The position numbers and the translations under genes are program-made. Below the pieces are notes generated by a model that saw nothing but the letters and a program-made list of their open reading frames with translations, had not been told where the DNA came from and did not search any database. A stretch of 64,000 nucleotides of DNA. It comes from Alistipes sp. dk3624. GTDB lineage: Bacteria; Bacteroidota; Bacteroidia; Bacteroidales; Rikenellaceae. Below, piece after piece: positions 17,735 through 27,313 of this stretch. The DNA lies in assembly GCF_009557455.1 (NCBI RefSeq), contig NZ_CP045651.1, forward strand, positions 682,001 to 746,000, written 5' to 3'. Positions within the stretch are counted from its first letter, which is position 1; the number at the start of each line of letters is the position of its first letter.

Positions 17735-18607
17735 ATGGACAGAAGAGAATTCCTCAAGAAATCAATGTTGCTGACCGCCGGAGCCATGGTCGGCGGTTCC
17801 CTGTTTCCCGAAGCGACCCTGTCGGCCGCCCAAAGCGGAAGCGCCGCCGGGAAGAAAAAAACGATCGGGCTCCAGCTCTATTCGATCGGGGGCGATATGG
17901 GCAAAGACGCCGCCGGATCGTTGAAAAAAATATCGGACATGGGTTATTCGACCGCCGAAACCGCTTCATACGGAGACGGTAAATTCTACGGCCGCACGCC
18001 CGCCGAATTCCGCAAGATGGCCGAAGACGTCGGCATCCGGGTCACCGGAGCGCACCTCGGCCGCGGATACGACGCCGGATGGGAAGACTGGTGGAAGCAG
18101 GCTTGCGACGCGCAGGCTGCCGTCGGCGGCAAGTACATCGTACTGCCGGGCATCGATTTCGGGAAGACGGAAGCCGATCTGAAAAGAACCTGCGAATACT
18201 TCGACAAGGTGGGAGCCATCGCCAATGCCGCCGGCTTGAAATTCGGCTACCACAATCACGCCCACGAATTCAACAAACAGGACGGATACGTGATCGAGAA
18301 CTACCTGCTCGAACATACCGATCCCGAGAAAGTGATGTTCGAACTGGACGTTTACTGGGCCAGCAAGGGCGGCGTCAACCCGTCGGCTTACATCCAGAAA
18401 TACGCAGGGCGTTTCCCGCTGTTGCACATCAAGGACGACAATGTCATCGGAGCCAGCCAGACCATCGACTTCGAAGCGATCTTCAATGCCGCCTACAAAC
18501 AGGGGCTCGAAGCTTACTACGTGGAGATCGAAGCCAACGACATCCCGCCGATGGAGTGCGCCGAAAAGAGCGCCGAATACCTCAGCGCAGCTAAATTCGT
18601 TAAATAA
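17735..18607 (+). CDS. Exported sugar isomerase/epimerase-like TIM-barrel protein
   Basis: 290 residues with a Tat leader: DRREFLKKS then a hydrophobic stretch ending near LSAAQ. The mature part is an AP-endonuclease-2-like TIM barrel with metal-ligand segments EIE-type at the end (YYVEIEAND), HNHAHEF and LHIKDDN. Family members are isomerases, epimerases or hydratases of keto sugars. In Bacteroides a related gene beside DUF1080 and Gfo/Idh/MocA genes acts on 3-keto-sugar products (literature recalled: hydratase step). First gene of a three-gene operon whose products all carry export signals. Confidence 0.85.
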   Translation: MDRREFLKKSMLLTAGAMVGGSLFPEATLSAAQSGSAAGKKKTIGLQLYSIGGDMGKDAAGSLKKISDMGYSTAETASYGDGKFYGRTPAEFRKMAEDVGIRVTGAHLGRGYDAGWEDWWKQACDAQAAVGGKYIVLPGIDFGKTEADLKRTCEYFDKVGAIANAAGLKFGYHNHAHEFNKQDGYVIENYLLEHTDPEKVMFELDVYWASKGGVNPSAYIQKYAGRFPLLHIKDDNVIGASQTIDFEAIFNAAYKQGLEAYYVEIEANDIPPMECAEKSAEYLSAAKFVK

Positions 18608-18643
18608 CCGACATAACCAACCAAACTAAAACCTTTATATCTT

Positions 18644-20116
18644 ATGGCAGAAAAAATATCCCGGAGAGACTTTTTGCGCACGAGCGCAGTCGGCCTGGCC
18701 GGACTGACCATCGTTCCGAGTTCCGTTTTCGGTAAAGCGGCCGGACAAACCGCCCCGAGCGACAAACTGAACATCGCGGCCGTCGGTATCGGCGGCATGG
18801 GCGCAGCCAACCTGTCGAACATGGAAACGGAGAACATCGTGGCCCTGTGCGACGTGGACTGGCAATATGCGAAAGGAACTTTCGACCGCTATTCGAAAGC
18901 CAAACGGTACTGGGATTACCGTAAGATGCTCGACGACATGGGCAAGAGCATCGACGCCGTGCTGGTGGCTACCGCCGACCACACCCACTGTATCGTCGCC
19001 GCCGAAGCCATGACCCTCGGCAAGCACGTTTACGTACAGAAACCGCTGACCCATTCGGTTTACGAATCGCGTCTGCTGACCAAACTGGCCAAGAAATACA
19101 AAGTAGCTACGCAGATGGGTAATCAGGGCGCGTCGGGAGCCGGCGTACGCCAGGTCTGCGACTGGATCTGGAACGGCGAGATCGGCGAAGTGACCCGCGT
19201 GGACACCTTCACCGACCGTCCGATCTGGCCGCAGGGGCTGATGCGCCCGAGCGAAGTGGATCAAATTCCCGAAACGCTGAACTGGGATCTGTTCATCGGA
19301 CCGGCTCAGATGCGTCCGTACAACAAAATCTATACCCCGTGGAACTGGCGCGGTTGGTGGGATTTCGGCACCGGAGCCCTCGGCGACATGGCCTGCCACA
19401 TCCTGCACCCGGTATTCAAAGGTCTGCAGTTGGGTTATCCCGACCGCGTACAGGGCAGTTCGACGGCCCTGCTGACCGATTGCGCCCCGAACGCCCAGAT
19501 GGTGAAATACGTTTTCCCGGCCCGTGCGAAAAAAGAGAAAGTCAACATGCCCGAAGTGGAAGTAACCTGGTACGACGGCGGTCTGACCCCGCCGCGTCCG
19601 GCAGGCGTACCGGCAGGCAAATCGCTGAACGACAGCGGCGGCGGCGCTATCTTCTACGGAACGAAAGATACGCTGATCTGCGGTTGCTACGGCGTGAACC
19701 CGTGGCTGGTATCCGGCCGCAAACCGGAAGTTCCGAAGATGAACCGCGAAATCACCGCCAGCCACGAACAGGACTGGATCCGCGCCTGCAAAGAGAATCC
19801 TCAATCGCGCGTACAGACCTCGTCCGACTTCAGCGAAGCGGGTCCGTTCAACGAAATGGTCGTAATGGGCGTGCTGGCAGTACGTCTGCAGGGTCTGAAC
19901 CGCGAACTGGAATGGGACGGCGAAAAGATGAAGTTCAAGAACATCGGCGCGAACGAAACGATGCAGATCATGATCGAAGACGGGTTCACGATCCACAACG
20001 GGCACCCGACCTTCAACAAACGCTACACCGATCCGTTCAACGCGAAAGAGTTTGCAGAACAGATGATCAAGCACAATTACCGCGACGGCTGGGAACTGCC
20101 GGCCATGCCCAAGTAA
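18644..20116 (+). CDS. Exported Gfo/Idh/MocA family oxidoreductase
   Basis: 490 residues. A twin-arginine leader ISRRDFLRTSAVGLAGL fits export of a folded, cofactor-loaded enzyme. The Rossmann fold starts at about residue 45 with AAVGIGGMGAANL, ALCDVDW follows, and VQKPLTHS is the EKP-type motif with the conserved catalytic-region Lys. C-terminal part is the alpha/beta substrate domain with WNWRGWWDFGTGALGDMACH. Members with a Tat leader keep NAD(H) tightly bound and oxidise or reduce sugars in the periplasm. It probably produces the 3-keto sugar used by the neighbours (inference). Confidence 0.9.
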   Translation: MAEKISRRDFLRTSAVGLAGLTIVPSSVFGKAAGQTAPSDKLNIAAVGIGGMGAANLSNMETENIVALCDVDWQYAKGTFDRYSKAKRYWDYRKMLDDMGKSIDAVLVATADHTHCIVAAEAMTLGKHVYVQKPLTHSVYESRLLTKLAKKYKVATQMGNQGASGAGVRQVCDWIWNGEIGEVTRVDTFTDRPIWPQGLMRPSEVDQIPETLNWDLFIGPAQMRPYNKIYTPWNWRGWWDFGTGALGDMACHILHPVFKGLQLGYPDRVQGSSTALLTDCAPNAQMVKYVFPARAKKEKVNMPEVEVTWYDGGLTPPRPAGVPAGKSLNDSGGGAIFYGTKDTLICGCYGVNPWLVSGRKPEVPKMNREITASHEQDWIRACKENPQSRVQTSSDFSEAGPFNEMVVMGVLAVRLQGLNRELEWDGEKMKFKNIGANETMQIMIEDGFTIHNGHPTFNKRYTDPFNAKEFAEQMIKHNYRDGWELPAMPK

Positions 20117-20152
20117 TCAACGAATTATTAATTAATACACGAAGACAAGAAA

Positions 20153-20944
20153 ATGAAACGATTAATGTGTGCTATCAGTTGCATGGCCGTTGCCGCAATG
20201 GCAGCTTCCTGCGTATCGAATCCGAATAAGAAAGCCGCGGCCGACAGCACGGCCACAGCCCAGACTGCCGATGTAGAAGAAGGCTTCGTTGCCATCTTCG
20301 ACGGCAAAACGTTCGACGGATGGCGCGGCTACAACCGTACCGACGTGCCCTCGGCATGGACCATCGAAGACGGCTGCATCAAGATCAACGAGTCGGGCAT
20401 GGGCGAAGCCGGTGCCAAGGACGGAGGCGATATCATTTTCGCCAACAAGAAGTTCAAGAACTTCGAACTGGCATTCGACTGGAAAGTCGATAAGGGAGCA
20501 AACAGCGGCGTTTTCTACCTGGCTCAGGAGATTCCGAACCAACCGATTTACATCTCCGCTCCGGAATACCAGGTGTTGGACAACGAGAACCATCCCGACG
20601 CCAAATTAGGCGTCGACGGCAACCGCCAGTCCGCTTCGCTGTACGACATGATCCCTGCGAAACCGCAGAACTCGAAACCGTTCGGCGAATGGAATACGGC
20701 CAAAATCCTCGTATATGACGGAACCGTGGCTCACTTCCAGAACGGCACGCAGGTCGTGGAATACCACTTGTGGACCCCGAAATGGAAAGAGATGCTCGAC
20801 AACAGCAAATTCAGCAAGGACAAATGGCCGGAAGCCTACGAACTGCTGCTGAACTGCGGCGGTGAAAACCACGAAGGATACATCGGTCTGCAGGATCACG
20901 GCAACAACGTATGGTTCCGCAACATCCGCGTTAAGGAACTGTAA
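20153..20944 (+). CDS. DUF1080 (3-keto-disaccharide hydrolase family) lipoprotein
   Basis: 263 residues. Lipoprotein signal with C20 (AAMAASCVSN). The DUF1080 concanavalin-like fold begins with FVAIFDGKTFDGWRGY and includes DFELAFDWKV-type strands (here NFELAFDWKVDKGANSGVFY) and a closing GYIGLQDHGNNVWFRNIRVKEL-type strand. The family cleaves 3-keto glycosides, by hydrolysis or elimination. It follows the oxidoreductase by 36 bases and ends at a strong terminator. Confidence 0.9.
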   Translation: MKRLMCAISCMAVAAMAASCVSNPNKKAAADSTATAQTADVEEGFVAIFDGKTFDGWRGYNRTDVPSAWTIEDGCIKINESGMGEAGAKDGGDIIFANKKFKNFELAFDWKVDKGANSGVFYLAQEIPNQPIYISAPEYQVLDNENHPDAKLGVDGNRQSASLYDMIPAKPQNSKPFGEWNTAKILVYDGTVAHFQNGTQVVEYHLWTPKWKEMLDNSKFSKDKWPEAYELLLNCGGENHEGYIGLQDHGNNVWFRNIRVKEL

Positions 20945-20991
20945 AATCGTCCGCAACCGGCGAAAATTCCGTCGGACTTCGCATATTCGAA

Positions 20992-21026
20992 AACCGGAAC
21001 AGTATAGATTACTGTTCCGGTTTTTT
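20992..21026 (+). terminator. Strong Rho-independent terminator of the sugar-oxidation operon
   Basis: A perfect 13-bp stem (20992-21004 with 21010-21022) around a 5-base loop and a run of six T at 21021-21026. Confidence 0.9.
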
Positions 21027-21214
21027 ATTCCGGTAATAAACAAACCGTTCCTATTTGCGGAAAATTATCGAAAAAGACACGGACGCCCCCTTTCCGCATT
21101 TTTTAAAATGCAAAAAAAATCATTACTTTGCTATATTAAACGATACTTTCTATCCGACTGATATCGCCGACAGACAGGAAGATACCGTTCATTGCTATTT
21201 TAACTCGGACGATA

Positions 21215-24200
21215 ATGCGTATAAGAATATATCTGCTGCTGTGTATTGCGTTGTTGACAGGCGATTGCATACACGGCTCCGCTCGCTCGAAAGACGGTAT
21301 CCTGGTCATCAGCTCCTATTCCCCGCTGAAAGAAAACGGCAACCACGTCATCGCGTCCCTGGTCGGCGCGCTCCGGGAAGAAACCGACAGGAACCTGTTC
21401 GTCGAATACATGGATTGTGAAAATTCGCCCGAACTGGCGGAGTGGAAATCATGGATGAACTCGATGTTCAGGGCGCACGACGAAACGCCCGAAGCGGTCG
21501 TGATCCTCGGCGGGGAAGCATGGACGACCTATCGGGAATGCGTCCCCGATACCTGGCGCGACGTTCCGGTCGTCCTGGGATTGGTAAAAAGAGGGTACAT
21601 CGATTACGTAGCCCGGGAGAAAAAGAAAATAACCGATATACGGCAGATCTCCCCCATCGATTCGACGTTCGACGGTTTCCGGGTGACGGGTTATTATTAC
21701 GCCGATTATTTCAACGAGAACATCGATTTTATCAAACGGTTGCAACCCGAGGTCACCCGCATCGCATTTTGCTATGACGACCGTTACGCGCACGATTTTT
21801 TCGAACCGTACCTGTCGCAACTGGTCGCCTCCCACCCGCCGCTCGAACTGGATTACCTGGTCGGCAGCCGGCTGTCGACCCAGGAACTGCTGAAAAGTAT
21901 CTTCGCGATGGACAGCAGCTACGCGTTGCTGACCGGAGGATGGTACACCGACCGGAACCGTTACCCGCACGCCTATTCGATGCTTCACAACGAACTGACC
22001 CGACATTCGACAAAAAACATGTACCAACTGCAGGAGCAGGATCTGACGGAGGCCAACTACATCGGGGGCTACTTCGTTTCCGGCAAAGAACTCGGCCGGG
22101 ACATCGCCGGACTGACCTACAGCGTACTGACCGAAGGGATCGAAAACAGCCCGGCATTCGGCCCCACCCCGTCGTCGCCCCGGCATCACGTCAATTACAA
22201 AACGCTCCTCAAAATGGGGATCGATCCGTCGCGGCTCCCCGCCGACACGGTACTGCACAACACCGACCCCACGCTGTTGGAGAGATATCCGGTCGAAGTC
22301 GCTCTCGTCTGCTGTCTATTGCTGCTACTGACCGCCAGCGCGATCTTCGCGCTGGTCTACCGCAGAAAACGCGAGCAACAATACAAAAAAAACTCGCAGA
22401 AGATGCAGCACCTGCTGGGATCGATGCCCAACATGGTCGTCATCTTCGACCGGGAGATGAACATCGTCGATATCCTCAATCCCGACCGGGTCATCATGCT
22501 CGGCAAGACGGTCGACGAACTGAAAGGCAACAACCTATACCGTCTGCAAGAAAACTTTCCGACATTTTCCGAAGCGGCGGACACATTGATTTCCCATGTA
22601 ACTTCGACGGAAAAAACGAAACAGGCCCGCGATTTCAGTTACGAAGTCACCACGACCCGGAACAAAACGCTGTACTTCGAGGCCCGTTCCGTACCGTTCG
22701 AAGACCGCAAGGTGCTGCTTTTCGTCCACGATACGACGACACGGGTCGCGGCCGAGAAAAAAGCGGTCATGCTGAAAGATTTCCTGCAGTCGATTATCCA
22801 CAGCCTTCCGGTCGGCGTATCCGTAAAGGACGCCAACGACCAATTCCGCTACCTGTTCTACAACAAAAAAGCGAACGACTTCTACAAAGAGGAGAAGGAG
22901 GTCAAGCTGGGTAAGAACGATTACGAACTAGACAGCCCGGTAGCCCGGCAATACCGCGAAGAGGACGAAAAAGCGCTGGAAAGCGAAACGCCGCTGGTGT
23001 TCGATCGGGTTATGTACGATAAAGAGACGAAATCCTACCGGTTCGGCGTCGCAACCAAATCGAGGCTGATCCGCGACGACGGTTCGCGGTATATCATCAC
23101 GACCATCGCGGATATGACCGACCTGCATAAAAAGGAGACCGAACTGGACAACATCCGCAACGAACTCTCGATCGCCCTTGATGCGGGATCGCTGTCCGCA
23201 TGGATTTACGATGTGGAGGAGGCGAAATTCATGTCGCTGTACAGCAACACGCTTTCCGACGGTTCGCCCAATCCGGACGTCATTCAACACATGGCGCATC
23301 CGGAAAGCCGCGCCGACCTCGACCAATTCATGGAAGCCCTGCTTTCGGGCAGGGAGCCGAAGCGCCGGGGCGTATTCCGTTTCATGCGCAACGGACAGTA
23401 CGGATGGTACGAAACGTACGCCATCGCCCAGAAATCACCCCGTACGGGACGCGTCGTGCGGATCGTCGGAACCGAACGGAACATCAGCGACGAAATCGAG
23501 CAGCAACAGAAAAAAGAGGAGTCCCGGCTCCAATTGGAGCTGGCATTCGACGCCGCGGGCATTACGCCGTGGTCTTACGACGTCGAGAACGACGAATTTA
23601 CCTCTCCGAGCGATAAATCGGTACTGTACGGACACCGGTATTCGTTGCAGGAAGCCGTGCAGGTGCTGATGCCCGACGACCGCAGGGCCTCTTTCCTCGA
23701 AGCGATCGGGCACCTGATCGACGGCACGACGCAGGCGATCGACGCCGTTTTCCTGTTCAAGCAGGCCTCCGGAAAGCAAGAGTGGTCTCAGATCGCCGCC
23801 AAAGCCTTCAAACGCGATTCGAACGGACGGGCCCGGAAAATCGTCGGAACCCGGAAGTACATCACCGAATCGTTCGAAGCGGAAAAAAAGTTGAAAGCCT
23901 ACAACTTCAAATCGGATCTGGCAATCAAATCGAGCGGCATCGTCCAGTGGGATTACGACGTCCAGACCGGCATCATCTCTTCGCCGAACCAAAATGCATT
24001 CTTGCGCGACGGCCTGCCGATCGGAACTTATCTGAAACTGATCCACCCGGAAGATGCGAACCGCTTCAAAGAAGCCCTGCAAGGTATGATCGAGCGGGGA
24101 GACGAAACGATTCACCACCAAATCAGAATCAATATCCAACAGGAAGGCGGATATCGTTGGGCGGATATTCACGGCGTAGCTTTCGAACGCGACCCGAACG

Positions 24201-24997
24201 GACGGATCACCAAGATAACCGGGCTGCGGCGCGATATCACCGACCTGAAAAACATGACGCACGAGTTGATCGTTCTGCGCGACAGGGCCGAGGAAGCGAA
24301 CCGTCTCAAAACGGCGTTCCTCGCCAACATGAGTCACGAGATACGCACTCCGCTGAACGCGATCGTCGGTTTTTCGAACCTGATCGCCCAAACGCGGAAT
24401 CCCGAAGAGATCGCCGAATTCTGCAAAATTATCGAAACGAACAACGAACTGTTGCTGCAATTGATCAACGATATCCTCGACCTGTCGAAAATCGAAGCCG
24501 GACAGCTCGAGTTCGTCTACTCGGACATCGACATGAACGAACTGTTCCGGAACCTGGAGCAAATTTACCTTTTCCGACTCAAAGGAACGGTGCAATTGAT
24601 CTGCAACCTGCCCGAACGAACGTTCGTCACCCATTCGGAAAGGAACCGGCTCACGCAGGTCGTGTCGAACTTCCTGAGCAACGCCTGTAAGTTCACGACG
24701 GAAGGATCGATCACGATGGGATACGAATGCTCCGACGGTCTCATCCGTTGTTTCGTCACGGATACGGGCAAGGGCATCGCCCCGGAAAATCTTCCTCACG
24801 TATTCGAACGGTTCGCCAAGTTCGACGCTTTCATTCAGGGAACGGGATTGGGGCTTTCTATCTGTAAAACGATCATCGACAAACTGGGAGGCGAAATCGG
24901 CGTCGAATCCGAGGAGGGAAAAGGGACGACTTTCTGGTTTACGATTCCGCCCCGGCCGCCCGAAGGCGGAGACCCGGAAACGATCGCGGATCTCTGA
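21215..24997 (+). CDS. Large multi-PAS sensor histidine kinase with substrate-binding-like periplasmic domain
   Basis: 1260 residues. Signal segment 1-22, then a periplasmic domain of about 330 residues (28-350) that resembles ABC substrate-binding proteins: ILVISSYSPLKENG at its start and YIGGYFVSGKELGRDIAGL near its end. A single membrane helix at 361-382 is followed by about five PAS-like segments (395-1010), several with PAC-type ends such as RKIVGTRKYIT and ITKITGLRRDITDL. The HisKA domain has H1041 in NMSHEIRTPLNAIVGF; the ATPase has N box NFLSNACKF, G1 DTGKGIAPENL and G2 GTGLGLSICK. There is no receiver or AraC domain, and no regulator gene adjacent, so the partner is elsewhere. Adjacency to the sugar-oxidation operon suggests, but does not show, that it senses a related ligand. 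Confidence 0.87.
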   Translation: MRIRIYLLLCIALLTGDCIHGSARSKDGILVISSYSPLKENGNHVIASLVGALREETDRNLFVEYMDCENSPELAEWKSWMNSMFRAHDETPEAVVILGGEAWTTYRECVPDTWRDVPVVLGLVKRGYIDYVAREKKKITDIRQISPIDSTFDGFRVTGYYYADYFNENIDFIKRLQPEVTRIAFCYDDRYAHDFFEPYLSQLVASHPPLELDYLVGSRLSTQELLKSIFAMDSSYALLTGGWYTDRNRYPHAYSMLHNELTRHSTKNMYQLQEQDLTEANYIGGYFVSGKELGRDIAGLTYSVLTEGIENSPAFGPTPSSPRHHVNYKTLLKMGIDPSRLPADTVLHNTDPTLLERYPVEVALVCCLLLLLTASAIFALVYRRKREQQYKKNSQKMQHLLGSMPNMVVIFDREMNIVDILNPDRVIMLGKTVDELKGNNLYRLQENFPTFSEAADTLISHVTSTEKTKQARDFSYEVTTTRNKTLYFEARSVPFEDRKVLLFVHDTTTRVAAEKKAVMLKDFLQSIIHSLPVGVSVKDANDQFRYLFYNKKANDFYKEEKEVKLGKNDYELDSPVARQYREEDEKALESETPLVFDRVMYDKETKSYRFGVATKSRLIRDDGSRYIITTIADMTDLHKKETELDNIRNELSIALDAGSLSAWIYDVEEAKFMSLYSNTLSDGSPNPDVIQHMAHPESRADLDQFMEALLSGREPKRRGVFRFMRNGQYGWYETYAIAQKSPRTGRVVRIVGTERNISDEIEQQQKKEESRLQLELAFDAAGITPWSYDVENDEFTSPSDKSVLYGHRYSLQEAVQVLMPDDRRASFLEAIGHLIDGTTQAIDAVFLFKQASGKQEWSQIAAKAFKRDSNGRARKIVGTRKYITESFEAEKKLKAYNFKSDLAIKSSGIVQWDYDVQTGIISSPNQNAFLRDGLPIGTYLKLIHPEDANRFKEALQGMIERGDETIHHQIRINIQQEGGYRWADIHGVAFERDPNGRITKITGLRRDITDLKNMTHELIVLRDRAEEANRLKTAFLANMSHEIRTPLNAIVGFSNLIAQTRNPEEIAEFCKIIETNNELLLQLINDILDLSKIEAGQLEFVYSDIDMNELFRNLEQIYLFRLKGTVQLICNLPERTFVTHSERNRLTQVVSNFLSNACKFTTEGSITMGYECSDGLIRCFVTDTGKGIAPENLPHVFERFAKFDAFIQGTGLGLSICKTIIDKLGGEIGVESEEGKGTTFWFTIPPRPPEGGDPETIADL

Positions 24998-25128
24998 CCG
25001 GTCAAAAATACGAACCCCGGCCGATTTTTCCGGCGGAACCGATTTATGGTATGAAAATAGCAGTTTTGCGACTGTAATGTTTCGGCGGCCCGGCCGCCCA
25101 ACGAATAAACGACATAAAAAACAATACG

Positions 25129-26076
25129 ATGGAAAAAATTGCCAAACGACTGACCGATCTGATCGGCAACACTCCGCTGCTCGAACTGAACCAATACGGC
25201 AGCAAACACGACCTTCCCGCCCGGATCATTGCAAAACTCGAATATTTCAATCCGGCCGGCAGCGTGAAAGACCGCATAGCGTTGGCCATGATCGACGACG
25301 CAGAGAAAAAAGGCCTGCTCAAACCGGGCAGCGTCATCATCGAGCCGACCAGCGGCAACACCGGAGTCGGCCTGGCGCTCGTCTCCGCCGTTCGCAAATA
25401 CCGATTGATCCTGACGATGCCCGACACGATGAGCGTCGAACGCAGAAACCTGCTGAAAGCCCTTGGCGCGGAGATCGTCCTGACGCCAGGGGCCGAAGGC
25501 ATGAAAGGAGCCATCGCAAAAGCCGAAGCGCTGAAAGCGGAGCATCCGGGGGCGATCATCCTGCAACAATTCGAAAACCCGGCCAATCCGGCTGTCCACG
25601 TCGCCACGACCGGCAAAGAGATCTGGCGCGACACGGACGGAAAGGTAGACCTGTTCGTCGCCGGAGTCGGAACGGGCGGAACCGTCAGCGGTGTCGGGAA
25701 AGCGTTGAAGAAGCACAATCCGGCCGTCCGGATCGTGGCGGTCGAACCGCAGGACTCACCGGTACTCTCCGGCGGAAAGCCCGGCCCGCACAAAATACAG
25801 GGCATCGGGGCCGGATTCGTCCCCAAAATTTACGATGCTGGCGTAGTGGATGAAATAATCCCCGTAAGCAACGACGATGCGATCCGCACCAGCCGCGAGC
25901 TGGCCGCCGAAGAAGGACTGCTCGTCGGCATATCGGCCGGAGCGGCGGCGGCGGCGGCGACGCAACTCGCTCTGCGGCCCGAAAACAAAGGGAAAAACAT
26001 CGTCGTCCTGCTGCCGGACACCGGCGAACGCTACCTGTCGACCCTACTCTACGCATTCGACGAATATCCGCTGTAA
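25129..26076 (+). CDS. cysK: Cysteine synthase A (O-acetylserine sulfhydrylase)
   Basis: 315 residues of fold-type II PLP enzyme. Schiff-base K47 in NPAGSVKDR, substrate loop [11 protein letters not shown]-phosphate loop [11 protein letters not shown] and C-terminal [10 protein letters not shown] are all present. Makes cysteine from O-acetylserine and sulfide in the cytoplasm. Monocistronic, without visible S-box or T-box leader. The residue pattern fits CysK rather than cystathionine beta-synthase, which would carry extra domains. Confidence 0.95.
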   Translation: MEKIAKRLTDLIGNTPLLELNQYGSKHDLPARIIAKLEYFNPAGSVKDRIALAMIDDAEKKGLLKPGSVIIEPTSGNTGVGLALVSAVRKYRLILTMPDTMSVERRNLLKALGAEIVLTPGAEGMKGAIAKAEALKAEHPGAIILQQFENPANPAVHVATTGKEIWRDTDGKVDLFVAGVGTGGTVSGVGKALKKHNPAVRIVAVEPQDSPVLSGGKPGPHKIQGIGAGFVPKIYDAGVVDEIIPVSNDDAIRTSRELAAEEGLLVGISAGAAAAAATQLALRPENKGKNIVVLLPDTGERYLSTLLYAFDEYPL

Positions 26077-26134
26077 AACACGGCTGACGCCGGCTCTGGC
26101 CAGGAGTTCGAAAAAAGATTCCGCCGCCTTTCCG

Positions 26135-26485
26135 GAACGCCTTAAAATTGATGTAACAGCCTAATAAATAGGGCTGTTACATTTTTTATAATAGGACGAG
26201 GTAACGAAAAAGCAACGGTTCTATTTTCCGTGTTTTGCTTTTGGATTCACACTATCAAACAACTGATAATAAGGCAATAAAACACTTCGAGAACAGCAAA
26301 TTCTGGAGCTCTTCTATTCAGTTCAGACCTTAATCATATTTTTCTCCAATGCTTCCGGCTTTAGTAGCTTGCTGTGCAGTACCGATTTACAAACGACGAA
26401 CAGTCTCTATGAAAAGTGTAGTTTATCATAAAACAGGTGAAAATTCCGCATCCGTCCAGTCATCTCCTCTCGGAGCGAAATAAAC
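26135..26485. repeat. Dispersed repeat, copy 1 (split by about 200 bp)
   Basis: Two segments, 26135-26245 and 26449-26485, match 47048-47151 and 47152-47188, where they are contiguous. The first begins with an 11-bp perfect inverted repeat (26151-26161 with 26172-26182) followed by T6, so it also works as a terminator for cysK. Read on the minus strand the shared part encodes a short broken frame (VYFA..RGDDWTD... and FRYLVLL). The inserted 26246-26448 has stops in all frames and no recognised content. Remnant of a gene or element; identity unknown. Confidence 0.7.
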
Positions 26486-26637
26486 CTTCCATTATGTATT
26501 AAGTATCTACGATGATTTTTTGTTCGTTTTCATTTGTATTTGTTTTACGCAATAGCGTCAGTAAAACGTCAGTAATAAAAAAATAAGAATAAAAAAACAG
26601 GTTAGAAACCTAATCTAACCTGTTGATTTTTAACTTG
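26486..26637. other. AT-rich spacer before tRNA-Pro
   Basis: No gene. A short minus-strand frame (LLTLLRKTNTNENEQK) ends at a stop. An inverted repeat (caggttag...ctaacctg, about 26598-26623) directly 3' of the tRNA on the minus strand is a likely tRNA terminator. Confidence 0.45.
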
Positions 26638-26712
26638 TCGGGGTGAAAGGATTCGAACCTTCGACCACACGCCCCCCAGACGTGTACTCTAACCGGGCTG
26701 AGCTACACCCCG
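26638..26712 (-). tRNA. tRNA-Pro (anticodon GGG)
   Basis: Minus-strand cloverleaf: acceptor arms cggggtg (26712-26706) and caccccg (26645-26639) pair over 7 bp, with discriminator A at 26638. D arm GTAGCTCAGCCCGGTTAGAG, anticodon stem cacgt/gcgtg around CTGGGGG with anticodon GGG after U33, and T arm GAAGGTTCGAATCCTTTC. CCA is not encoded. Confidence 0.92.
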
Positions 26713-26911
26713 TAGCCGTAAAAGCAGTGCAAATGTAGCATAAAAAAGTCATTCTGCAAAACTTTTACACGTCATTTTCCACGGCAGGCGTTTTCAAACG
26801 TTCCACAAATAGATTAAAAGTCATTTCCCCCTTATCCGAGATCTCCACGGCTTCACTTCCCGACGCCGAACCGACCGGCCGTAGCGTAAATACGATATAG
26901 AAACGATGCTT
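26713..26911 (-). other. Open in-frame extension after the DUF1573 stop
   Basis: Directly after the TAA of the DUF1573 gene (26914-26912) the same frame stays open for 48 codons to the TAA at 26767-26765, with protein-like content (FYIVFTLRPVG, ISDKGEMTFNLFVERL). It has no start codon near its beginning. A gene remnant or a lost longer C terminus; I do not call it a gene. Confidence 0.35.
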
Positions 26912-27313
26912 TTATTTGTTCTGTCCGAATCCTTTTACCGATATCCTGACAGGCAGATCGTACCCCTCCGCAATCAAATCGGCCTCCTGCTCGAAGTGCC
27001 CCGGAACGACCGGGTGTACGCGCAAACGCACCGAAGCCGTATCGCCGGGAGCCAGCGGACGGGGACGCAGACTCACTACCGACAGGCAGCCGCAGGTCGT
27101 TTCGATCCGGTCGATCTGCAAAGGCTCCGTACCGGCGTTTCTGTAAACCACGTTAAACACGGTATCCCGGCTGATCGGGAACTTCCCCAAGTCGATCAAC
27201 GTATCGGTTTCGATCTCCGGAGACGCGGACGCCGCACCGTTCCCGCATCCCGGCCAGCCCAGACACACCCCGGCAAGCCCCAAAAGAGAACATGCGATTT
27301 TCACCGTTTTCAT
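26912..27313 (-). CDS. DUF1573 domain lipoprotein
   Basis: 133 residues. Lipoprotein-type signal with a Cys at residue 23 (GLAGVCLGWPGCGN). The mature part is one DUF1573 Ig-like domain: IDLGKFPISRDTVFNVVYRNAGTEPLQI then TTCGCLSV, the family signature, and PGDTASVRLRV. Function of the family is unknown; in Bacteroidota such proteins are envelope-located. Last gene of the NVEALA-propeller operon; its ATG overlaps the upstream stop by one base (TGATG). Confidence 0.85.
   Translation of the reverse strand: MKTVKIACSLLGLAGVCLGWPGCGNGAASASPEIETDTLIDLGKFPISRDTVFNVVYRNAGTEPLQIDRIETTCGCLSVVSLRPRPLAPGDTASVRLRVHPVVPGHFEQEADLIAEGYDLPVRISVKGFGQNK

Noticed and set aside
25017-25128. Sulfur-metabolism riboswitch before cysK
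   Set aside because: The gap is only about 110 bases and shows no structured conserved leader.
26486-26637. Integrase gene beside tRNA-Pro
   Set aside because: A minus-strand stretch (LLTLLRKTNTNENEQK) looks protein-like but is only about 20 codons and is bounded by stops.
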